Assembly (NCBI GenBank): GCA_049509635.1
Contig: JBEKZS010000160.1
Location: forward strand, 1 to 9,381
Direction: 5' to 3'
Length of the DNA: 9,381 bases
DNA from: Roseiarcus sp049509635
GTDB lineage: Bacteria > Pseudomonadota > Alphaproteobacteria > Rhizobiales > Beijerinckiaceae
Shown: positions 1 to 5,684 of the stretch, in pieces
Layout of the letters: the number at the start of each line of letters is the position of its first letter
How positions within the stretch are numbered: the first letter of the stretch is position 1
The notes under the pieces: generated by a model
Told to the model about the DNA's origin: nothing
Databases searched by the model: none
The model's input: only the letters and a program-made list of their open reading frames with translations
Made by a program: the position numbers and the translations under genes

Positions 1-1212
1 CATGCCGAGCGCCCCGAGCAGGGCGGGATCGACGCGGGCGCCCGGAGCCAGCGCCTCGAGACCCTGGCCGTAGAGGCGGCCTACCACCGCGCCGATCAGC
101 AGCGACGAGAAGAACAGGCCACCGCGGAACCCCGCGCCGAGCGAGATCGCCGAGCCCAGTCCCTTGAGCGCGAGGATCGTCAACAGCGGCGCGAACCCCA
201 GTTCGGCGGTCAGCACCATGCCGCGCGCGCCATGGCCGGCGGCGAGCGCCTGCGGGCCGATCAGGCCGAGCGCGCCGACCAGCAGACCGCCCGCGACCGG
301 CCGCCACAGCCGCGGGAACGAGACCGCGTCGAGGCCGCGTTCGACCAGCGCGACGCCCTCCATCAGCAGCACGCTCGCCGCCGCCGCGACGACCGCCACG
401 ACGATCGCATGGGCCGCCAGCAGCGGCGTCGTCACGCCGAGCTGGGTGAGGCCGAACGCCGGCTTGTGGACCAGCAAACGGTCGGCCACCACGGTCGCGA
501 GCACCGCGCTGCCGGCGACCGGGATCAGCGTGGGCACGCTATAGGCGCCGAGGATCGCCTCGAACGCGTAGAAGGCGCCGGCGAGCGGGGCGTCGAACGC
601 GGCGGCGATCGCGCCCGCCGCGCCGCAGGCGACCAGCAGGCGCGTGTCGAACCGGCGCGCGCCGAGGCCGCGCGCCAGAACCGAGCCGAGCATGCCGCAA
701 ATCTGCGTGTAGGCCGCCTCGAGGCCGACCGAGGCGCCGGCCCCGTTCGAGATCAACGTCTGCAGGCTGATGTAGAGGCTGCCGCCGATCGAGAGCCGGC
801 CGCCGTGCAGCGCATTGGCTTCGATCGCGTCGGCGAGCCGTCCGCGGAACCGGTCGCGCGCCCAGAAGCCGAGCGCGGCGAGCGCCAGGCCGCCCGCCGC
901 GGGAACGACGACGACGCGCCACGGCTCCTCGACGATGGTGACGCTGAGCGCCGCCCCATGCGCAATCTTGAACAGGATTTCGTGCAGCCTCTGCGAGGCC
1001 GCGCTCATCGCCGCGACGATCGCGCCGCTCGCCAGGCCGATGATCGCGGCGACGCCGAGCAGCCCGGTCTCGCGGCCGCGCACGAAGGCGCGCATCCAGC
1101 CCGGGAAGGCGCGATCGATCCCGGCGGCGCGCAGCGGCGGGGCCACCGCCGCCTCGACGGCCGAGGAGCGCCGATCGCGTCGCCGCCAGGGCCGGAGCAA
1201 GCTCCTATCCAC
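1..1212 (-). CDS. ClC-family chloride channel/transporter (C-terminus outside window)
   Basis: This minus-strand frame is open from about 1320 down to the left edge, giving 404 codons from a GTG at 1212-1210. The protein is hydrophobic with many membrane helices and belongs to the ClC anion channel/exchanger family of the inner membrane. Landmarks, counted from that GTG, are GAGASVGLEAAYTQ around residues 157-170, whose E165 matches the gating glutamate of the usual GREGP motif. Next are GAAGAIAAAFDAPLAG at 197-212, the family's NAPLAG segment, and LGAGFRGGLFFSS at 358-370, the counterpart of GSGAPGGIFAP. The usual GSGIPE motif is replaced by a segment containing IEANALHGGRLS (130-141). The start is uncertain. 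The GTG has GGGAG 15 bases upstream, which is far, and ATG at 1098-1096 (WMRAF) is an alternative. Any C-terminal CBS domains would lie beyond the window. It is divergent from the M24-fold gene. The family is clear; the transported ion and the mechanism are not. Confidence 0.88.
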   Translation of the reverse strand, partial: MDRSLLRPWRRRDRRSSAVEAAVAPPLRAAGIDRAFPGWMRAFVRGRETGLLGVAAIIGLASGAIVAAMSAASQRLHEILFKIAHGAALSVTIVEEPWRVVVVPAAGGLALAALGFWARDRFRGRLADAIEANALHGGRLSIGGSLYISLQTLISNGAGASVGLEAAYTQICGMLGSVLARGLGARRFDTRLLVACGAAGAIAAAFDAPLAGAFYAFEAILGAYSVPTLIPVAGSAVLATVVADRLLVHKPAFGLTQLGVTTPLLAAHAIVVAVVAAAASVLLMEGVALVERGLDAVSFPRLWRPVAGGLLVGALGLIGPQALAAGHGARGMVLTAELGFAPLLTILALKGLGSAISLGAGFRGGLFFSSLLIGAVVGRLYGQGLEALAPGARVDPALLGALGM

Positions 1213-1247
1213 AGAAATCGCGAATATCTCCCGGACTTCCCGACCTT

Positions 1248-1276
1248 TTGACCAACCTCGACGCCTGTGCCAGATC
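1248..1276 (+). promoter_or_regulatory. weak candidate promoter for the M24-fold gene
   Basis: In the 103-base divergent gap, TTGACC (1248-1253) is followed after 17 bases by CAGATC (1271-1276). The -35 is good and the -10 is poor. Transcription from here would leave a leader of about 35 bases before the GTG at 1316. No convincing promoter for the minus-strand ClC gene was seen. Confidence 0.22.
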
Positions 1277-1315
1277 TCGCGATGGCCGCCACTCCACCTG
1301 TAGCAGCGGAATCTC

Positions 1316-2464
1316 GTGTCCGTCCATTTTTCAGCCGAGGAAATGTCCGCGCGCAAACGTCGTCTCCAGCAGGCGATGGCCGCGGGTCGTCTGGACGGCA
1401 TGCTGCTGTTCGCCCAGGAGAGCATGTTCTGGCTGACGGGCTACGACACGTTCGGCTTTTGCTTCTTCCAGTGTCTGTATTTCGGCGCGGACGGCCGCAC
1501 GGCGCTGCTGACCCGTTCGGCCGATCTGCGCCAGGCGCAGCGAACCTCCGATATCGCGGACGTCAGGATCTGGCGGGACAGCGCCCGCGCGAGTCCCGCG
1601 ATGGCGCTGCGCACGATGCTCGAAGACCTTGGCGCGCGCGGCCGCCTCGGCGTCGAGAACGACAGCCAGGGCCTCACCCATTACCACGGCTCGCGGCTGG
1701 AGCGGGCGCTCGACGGCCTCGTCACCCTGGTGGACGCCTCGCGGCTCGTCGCCGGCCTCAGGGCGACGAAATCCGCCGCGGAGCTGGCCTTCGTCCGCGC
1801 CGCCGCGCAGCTTTCCGATCGCGCCGACAGGGCGGCGATCGCGCGGACGGCGGCGGGCGCCGACGAGGGCGCCATCCTCGCGGCGATGCACGCCGAGATT
1901 TTCGAGGGCGGCGGCGACTATCCCGGCAACGAGTTCATCATCGGGTCGGGCGAAGACGCGCTGCTGTGCCGCTACAAGAGCGGACGGCGCAGGTTGGAAC
2001 CCGACGATCAGCTCACCCTCGAATTCGCCGGCGTCTATCGGCACTATCACGCGGCGATCATGCGTACCCACATCGTCGGCCGGCCGCGCCCGTTGCATCG
2101 CGCCTATCATGCCGCCGCGCGCGAGGCGCTCGAGGCCTGCGAGGCCGAACTGCGTCCCGGGCGCACTGCGGGCGACGTTTTCGCCGCCCATGCGCGCGTC
2201 TTCGACGCGCACGGCCTTTCGCCGCACCGACTCAACGCCTGCGGCTATGCGCTGGGGGCGAAATTCACGCCGTCGTGGATGGATGCGCCGATGTTCTATG
2301 ACGGCAATCCGTTCGAGATCGCGCCGTCCCAGGTCTATTTCCTGCACATGATCCTGATGGACAGCGACAGCCGGACGGCCATGTGCCTGGGCCGGACCTA
2401 TCTGGTCGGCGCGGCGGGCGCCGAACCGCTCAACGCCGCCGGTCTGGACCTGGTCGTCAAATAG
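1316..2464 (+). CDS. M24-fold (creatinase/prolidase-like) hydrolase lacking metal ligands
   Basis: The 382-residue protein has the two-part build of creatinase and aminopeptidase P relatives. An N-terminal domain (about 1-150) contains RLDGMLLFAQESMFWLTGY and ends in the linker LRATKSAAELAFVR (148-161). A pita-bread domain follows (about 160-380). The positions that bind two metal ions in true M24 peptidases are changed: E236 in LTLEFAG for the first Asp, A247 in YHAAIMRT for the second, no His in GYALGAKFTP, H344 in YFLHMI for the first Glu and R360 in LGRTYLVG for the last. Creatinase and some ectoine-hydrolase relatives also work without the classical metal site, so a small-molecule C-N hydrolase is more likely than a peptidase; the substrate is unknown. 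The GTG start is the first possible after an in-frame stop at 1301-1303, with GGA five bases upstream. A second candidate is ATG at 1343. Confidence 0.85.
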   Translation: MSVHFSAEEMSARKRRLQQAMAAGRLDGMLLFAQESMFWLTGYDTFGFCFFQCLYFGADGRTALLTRSADLRQAQRTSDIADVRIWRDSARASPAMALRTMLEDLGARGRLGVENDSQGLTHYHGSRLERALDGLVTLVDASRLVAGLRATKSAAELAFVRAAAQLSDRADRAAIARTAAGADEGAILAAMHAEIFEGGGDYPGNEFIIGSGEDALLCRYKSGRRRLEPDDQLTLEFAGVYRHYHAAIMRTHIVGRPRPLHRAYHAAAREALEACEAELRPGRTAGDVFAAHARVFDAHGLSPHRLNACGYALGAKFTPSWMDAPMFYDGNPFEIAPSQVYFLHMILMDSDSRTAMCLGRTYLVGAAGAEPLNAAGLDLVVK

Positions 2465-2482
2465 GATTAGCTGTGCGCCCGC

Positions 2483-3100
2483 ATGTCAGAGCGTAAACCC
2501 TCCGGGGCGGCCGGCCCGTTTGCGGCCGGTGGCTCATCCGCAGCCGGTTCGGCGTTCGCCGCGTGGATCGTTCTGGCCGCGGCGCTGCCGCTGACCGGCT
2601 GCCTCGAAGCGTTCGCGCCGGCGCCGGCCGCTCAGGCGCAGGCGCAATTCGTGCGCCGGCCCGGCGTCAGCATCGCGGAAGCGAGCGTCGCGTTCGTTTC
2701 GGTCGACGGGCCGCCGCCGGCGATTTCGGTGGACTTCGCGCAGAGTCTGGCGCGCGAGGCTGCCGCGCAGGACATCGTCGTCGTCGAGTCGAAAAAGGCC
2801 CGCTACCTCGTGCGCGGCTATTTTTCGGCCTATGCGACGGCCGACGGCGCCGCGGTCGAATTCGTCTGGGACGTGTTCAACAAGGACCGGCAGCGCGCGC
2901 AGCGGCTCAGCGACGTCCTAGAAGTGAAGGGCGAGGGCGCGGATCCCTGGCGGATCGCCGGCGAGGCCGCCGTCGCCCGCGTCGCCGCGCGGAGCGCCGA
3001 GGATCTCGCCGCCTTCCTGTCCAATACGCCCGAGGCGACCGACGCCGCGCCGCCCCAGGCGGCCGAGGGCAAGCCCTTGAGCTTCGCGCCGGTCGATTGA
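2483..3100 (+). CDS. predicted lipoprotein of unknown function
   Basis: This 205-residue protein has a hydrophobic stretch (about 24-37) ending in a lipobox, LTGC, with Cys40 as the predicted lipidation site, so it should be anchored in the inner or outer membrane facing the periplasm. The region before the helix is long and Gly/Ala/Ser-rich with only R4 and K5 as early basic residues, so a later true start is possible, although no better in-frame start with a ribosome site is seen. After the Cys comes a low-complexity Ala/Pro/Gln spacer (about 43-55), then a compact mixed domain with FVWDVFNKDRQRAQRLSDV and a closing helix, AARSAEDLAAFLSNTP, and finally a Pro/Ala-rich tail. It begins 18 bases after the M24-fold gene, so the two may share a transcript. 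Similar small lipoproteins occur in alphaproteobacteria as hypothetical proteins; I recognise no function. Confidence 0.75.
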   Translation: MSERKPSGAAGPFAAGGSSAAGSAFAAWIVLAAALPLTGCLEAFAPAPAAQAQAQFVRRPGVSIAEASVAFVSVDGPPPAISVDFAQSLAREAAAQDIVVVESKKARYLVRGYFSAYATADGAAVEFVWDVFNKDRQRAQRLSDVLEVKGEGADPWRIAGEAAVARVAARSAEDLAAFLSNTPEATDAAPPQAAEGKPLSFAPVD

Positions 3101-3125
3101 ACGATCGGGATGCTTCGGCGGAAGT

Positions 3126-3147
3126 CCGAACAGGTCGATAGGTTCGG
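3126..3147 (+). terminator. possible weak hairpin after the lipoprotein gene
   Basis: CCGAAC (3126-3131) pairs with GTTCGG (3142-3147) across a 10-base loop and is followed by CATTTC rather than a run of T. It starts 25 bases after the lipoprotein stop codon. Position fits a terminator, but the short stem and poor T tail make this a weak call. Confidence 0.22.
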
Positions 3148-3224
3148 CATTTCATGGACTTGGCAGCGCCGCGCGGCATCCGCGCCGATCGCGCTGCGCG
3201 AACCGCGGTCGCGGTCCCGACATA

Positions 3225-3253
3225 TTGTTCGCCGCTGGCCCGGCTGCTATGAC
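3225..3253 (+). promoter_or_regulatory. candidate sigma-70 type promoter of prs
   Basis: TTGTTC (3225-3230) and TATGAC (3248-3253) are separated by exactly 17 bases. The -10 agrees with TATAAT at four of six positions, and the -35 has the TTG core. The start of transcription would fall near 3260, leaving a leader of about 70 bases before the prs start codon. No other good candidate was seen in the gap between the lipoprotein gene and prs (3101-3330). Confidence 0.38.
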
Positions 3254-3330
3254 GCGCGGGTCTCGCCGCGGGCCGGCGGGGCTTTGGCGCTTATCGAAGG
3301 TCCGGGCGGCCGAGGTTGAGGGTCCCTAGC

Positions 3331-4275
3331 ATGATAGGCGCGATGAAAATACTGGCGGGCAATTCCAACGGGGCGCTCGCCGAGGCGATCGCCGCCTATC
3401 TCGGCGAACCGCTCACCCGCTGTCATGTGCGCCGGTTCGCCGACATGGAAATCTTCGTCGAAATTCTGGAGAACGTCCGCGGCCGCGACGCGTTCATCAT
3501 CCAGTCGACGTCCTACCCGACCAACGACAATCTGATGGAGCTTCTGATCATGATCGACGCGCTGCGGCGCGCGTCGGCCCAACGCATCACCGCCGTCATG
3601 CCCTATTTCGGCTACGCCCGCCAGGACCGGAAGATGGGGCCGCGCTCGCCGATCTCGGCCAAGCTGGTCGCCAACCTCATCACCCGCGCCGGCGCCGACC
3701 GCGTCCTGACGGTCGACCTGCACGCGGGCCAGATCCAGGGCTTCTTCGACATTCCGACCGACAATCTGTTTTCCGCCCCCTCGATGGTGCGCGACATCAA
3801 GGCGCGCGAGGCGATGGCCGACGTCATGGTCGTCTCGCCCGACGTCGGCGGCGTCGTGCGCGCGCGCGCGCTCGCCAAGCGCCTCGACGCGCCGCTCGCC
3901 ATCGTCGACAAGCGGCGCGAGCGGGCGGGCGAGTCCGAGGTGATGAACATCATCGGCGACGTGCGCGGCCGCAACTGCATCCTGCTCGACGACATCGTCG
4001 ATTCCGGCGGGACGTTGTGCAACGCGGCCGACGCGCTGCTCGCCGAGGGCGCGCTCAGCGTGTCCGCCTATATCACCCATGGCGTGCTGTCGGGCGGCGC
4101 GGTCGCCCGCATCGCCGCCTCCAGGTTGAAGGAGCTCGCGCTGACCGACACGATCGCGCCGACCGAGGCGGTGCGGGTCGCCCGCAACATCCGGGTGATC
4201 TCGATCGCCCCGCTGATCGGCGAGGCGATCGCGCGCATCGCCAAGGAAGAAAGCGTCTCGGTCCTGTTCGACTGA
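3331..4275 (+). CDS. prs: ribose-phosphate pyrophosphokinase (PRPP synthetase)
   Basis: Prs transfers pyrophosphate from ATP to ribose 5-phosphate, making PRPP for purine, pyrimidine, histidine, tryptophan and NAD synthesis and for nucleobase salvage; it is a cytoplasmic hexamer in the bacterial class I type. The protein has 314 residues from ATG 3331, against 315 in E. coli. Visible motifs are MKILAGNSN at the N-terminus, the ATP-binding stretch PYFGYARQDRK (91-101), VDLHAGQIQGFFD (128-140), the catalytic flexible loop DKRRERAGESE (193-203) and the PRPP-binding loop DDIVDSGGT (220-228). All key regions are intact. ATG 3331 is preferred because GAGGG lies eight bases upstream; ATG 3343 (MKILAGN) is the other option and TTG 3316 is unlikely. 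It stands between the lipoprotein gene and the nucleoside transporter operon and probably has its own promoter. Confidence 0.97.
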   Translation: MIGAMKILAGNSNGALAEAIAAYLGEPLTRCHVRRFADMEIFVEILENVRGRDAFIIQSTSYPTNDNLMELLIMIDALRRASAQRITAVMPYFGYARQDRKMGPRSPISAKLVANLITRAGADRVLTVDLHAGQIQGFFDIPTDNLFSAPSMVRDIKAREAMADVMVVSPDVGGVVRARALAKRLDAPLAIVDKRRERAGESEVMNIIGDVRGRNCILLDDIVDSGGTLCNAADALLAEGALSVSAYITHGVLSGGAVARIAASRLKELALTDTIAPTEAVRVARNIRVISIAPLIGEAIARIAKEESVSVLFD

Positions 4276-4295
4276 GCCGAGCGGTCGGCGTCTTT
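4276..4295 (+). terminator. weak rho-independent terminator candidate after prs
   Basis: GCCGA (4276-4280) and TCGGC (4285-4289) form a five-pair stem with a GCGG loop, followed by GTCTTTT. It starts directly after the prs stop codon and ends before the transporter promoter. The stem is short but the T run is the best nearby, so partial termination is plausible. Confidence 0.4.
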
Positions 4296-4310
4296 TCGCG
4301 CGCGGCGCGG

Positions 4311-4339
4311 CTTGACTCTGCCGGCGCCGTCGGCAGTAT
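4311..4339 (+). promoter_or_regulatory. promoter of the nucleoside ABC transporter operon
   Basis: CTTGAC (4311-4316) is separated by exactly 17 bases from CAGTAT (4334-4339). This fits the rhizobial housekeeping pattern CTTGAC-N17-CTATAT with a perfect -35 and four of six matches in the -10. Transcription should begin near 4346, inside the dyad at 4341-4358, which leaves a leader of about 100 bases. The leader has a six-pair hairpin (CGCCGG 4403-4408, CCGGCG 4414-4419) ahead of the ribosome site GGGAG (4435-4439). Confidence 0.55.
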
Positions 4340-4340
4340 G

Positions 4341-4358
4341 CTTGACCATTCGGTCAAG
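4341..4358 (+). promoter_or_regulatory. RutR-like operator dyad overlapping the transcription start
   Basis: CTTGACC (4341-4347) and GGTCAAG (4352-4358) are a perfect seven-base inverted repeat around ATTC. The core TTGACCATTCGGTCAA differs at one defined position from the RutR box of E. coli as I remember it (TTGACCAnnTGGTCAA). RutR is a TetR-family repressor that senses uracil/thymine and controls pyrimidine use. The dyad begins two bases after the -10, where a bound protein would block initiation. That a RutR homologue binds here is inference; the dyad itself is directly visible. Confidence 0.65.
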
Positions 4359-4445
4359 AACGCTTGCCGAGCCAGACCATTGCCGCGGGCGCGGCCAGGA
4401 TACGCCGGGCGGTCCGGCGGCAGCCTATCCACTTGGGAGTTTTGC

Positions 4446-5453
4446 ATGACCGGTCGCAAAATCACGAAGCTTTCGTCGGCCTTCGCCGCGGCGCTGCTGG
4501 CCTCGACCGCCGCCTTGGCGGCCGACGTCAAGCCGGCGGTCGTCTATGACCTCGGCGGCAAGTTCGACAAGTCGTTCAACGAAGGCGTCTTCAACGGCGC
4601 GACGAAATTCAAGAAGGACACCGGCGTCGATTTCCGCGACCTCGAAATCCAGAACGACGCCCAGCGTGAACAGGTCCTGCGCAAGTTCGCCAAGGACGGC
4701 TTCTCGCCGATCATGACGGTCGGCTTCGCCTGGGCGACCGCGCTCGACAAGGTCGCCGGGGAATTTCCCAACACCAAGTTCGGCATCATCGACATGGTCG
4801 TCGACAAGCCGAACGTCCAGTCGATCGTGTTCAAGGCCGAGGAAGGCTCGTTCCTGGTCGGCGTGATCGCGGCCACCACCTCCAAGACCGGCAAGGTCGG
4901 GTTCGTGGGCGGCATGGACATCCCGCTGATTTCCGCCTTCGAGTGCGGCTACGCGCAGGGCGTCAAATACGCCAACGGCAAGGACGAGGTTCTCGCCAAC
5001 ATGACCGGAACCACGCCGGCGGCGTGGAACGACCCGGTGAAGGGTGGCGAGCTCGCCAAGTCGCAGATCGATCGCGGCGCGGACATCGTGTTCGCCGCGG
5101 CCGGCGCCACCGGCCAGGGCGTGCTGAAGGCGGCGGCCGACGCCGGCAAGCTCGGCATCGGCGTCGATTCGGACCAGGACAATCTGTTCCCCGGCAAGGT
5201 GCTGACCTCGATGCTCAAGCGCGTCGACATTGCGACGTATGATTCCTTCAAGGCCGCCAAGGACGGCAGCTGGAAGGCGGGCGTGCAGGTGTTCGGCCTG
5301 AAGGACAATGGCGTCGGCTACGCCGAGGACCAGTGGAACAAGGCGGTTCTGACGCCCGACGCGAAGAAGGCCGCCGAGGCGGCGAAGGCGGACATCATTT
5401 CGGGCAAGATCAACGTCCACAACTACATGTCCGACAACAAGTGCCCGGTGTGA
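4446..5453 (+). CDS. BMP/PnrA-family nucleoside-binding periplasmic protein of ABC transporter
   Basis: This is the substrate-capturing subunit of the importer encoded downstream. It has 335 residues; residues 1-25 are a Sec signal peptide with basic R4, K5 and K8, a hydrophobic core, and a likely cut after ALA at 25. There is no lipobox, so the protein should be free in the periplasm, unlike the lipoproteins of Gram-positives and spirochaetes. Family landmarks are YDLGGKFDKSFNEG (34-47), GFAWATALDKVA (93-104), GFVGGMDIPL (152-161), FAAAGATGQGVL (216-227) and GIGVDSDQDNLFPG (237-250). Characterised members (Treponema PnrA, Borrelia BmpA) bind purine nucleosides; the ligand here is inferred. 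ATG 4446 has GGGAG six bases upstream. The frame is open further upstream into prs, but the signal peptide fixes this start. Cys167 and Cys333 are the only cysteines and could pair. Confidence 0.95.
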   Translation: MTGRKITKLSSAFAAALLASTAALAADVKPAVVYDLGGKFDKSFNEGVFNGATKFKKDTGVDFRDLEIQNDAQREQVLRKFAKDGFSPIMTVGFAWATALDKVAGEFPNTKFGIIDMVVDKPNVQSIVFKAEEGSFLVGVIAATTSKTGKVGFVGGMDIPLISAFECGYAQGVKYANGKDEVLANMTGTTPAAWNDPVKGGELAKSQIDRGADIVFAAAGATGQGVLKAAADAGKLGIGVDSDQDNLFPGKVLTSMLKRVDIATYDSFKAAKDGSWKAGVQVFGLKDNGVGYAEDQWNKAVLTPDAKKAAEAAKADIISGKINVHNYMSDNKCPV

Positions 5454-5478
5454 CGGTCGACCGCGCCCGAGAACGACA

Positions 5479-5503
5479 TGATGGTCGGGCTCGCCCCGAC
5501 CAT
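5479..5503. repeat. REP-like palindrome inside the operon (after the binding-protein gene)
   Basis: GATGGTCGGG (5479-5488) and CCCGACCATC (5494-5503) form a perfect 10-base inverted repeat around CTCGC, followed by CACG. It resembles the ATGG(C/T)CGGG...CCCG(G/A)CCAT palindromes that are scattered between genes in Bradyrhizobium and Rhodopseudomonas relatives; this likeness is from memory. It lies in the 231-base gap between the binding-protein and ATPase genes. The gap also holds the palindromes CGGTCGACCG (5454-5463) and CGGACGCGTCCG (5602-5613). There is no T run, so it is more likely an mRNA-stabilising or attenuating hairpin than a full terminator. Confidence 0.7.
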
Positions 5504-5684
5504 CCACGCCGCGAGGCCGCCGCGCGCAACGACAGGAAGCGGGGAAACGGGACCGGCGTGCGTGAACCTGTTTCGGCGAGAAACTTCGGGACGTAGAGGG
5601 TCGGACGCGTCCGGCCATGACGACGACGGAAGCTCTGAGGGGAATTTCCGCGTCGGACGCTGATCGTCGCTTGGGGGCGCCTGC

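Noticed and set aside
232..1251. A 339-codon plus-strand open frame opposite the ClC gene
   Set aside because: The product is almost entirely Arg, Ala, Glu and Asp, typical of a shadow frame; the minus strand has clear ClC motifs in the same place.
1248..1263. TTGACCAACC before the M24-fold gene as a second RutR-like operator
   Set aside because: Only one half-site is present; the other half (CTCGACG) does not match the needed TGGTCAA, so it is no dyad.
1261..1276. TGGCAC on the minus strand as a sigma-54 promoter for the ClC gene
   Set aside because: The -12 TTGC element is missing at the required spacing.
3202..3215. ACCGCG-GT-CGCGGT inverted repeat upstream of prs as an operator
   Set aside because: Short GC-rich palindromes are expected by chance at this base composition, and it matches no site I know.
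4342..4370. The left arm of the operator (TTGACC) used as a -35 element
   Set aside because: At 17 bases downstream the sequence is TGCCGA, a poor -10, whereas the upstream pair at 4311-4339 fits much better.
4017..4445. Upstream in-frame extension of the binding-protein gene into prs
   Set aside because: The extension is Arg-rich shadow sequence, and ATG 4446 is followed by a proper signal peptide and preceded by a good ribosome site.
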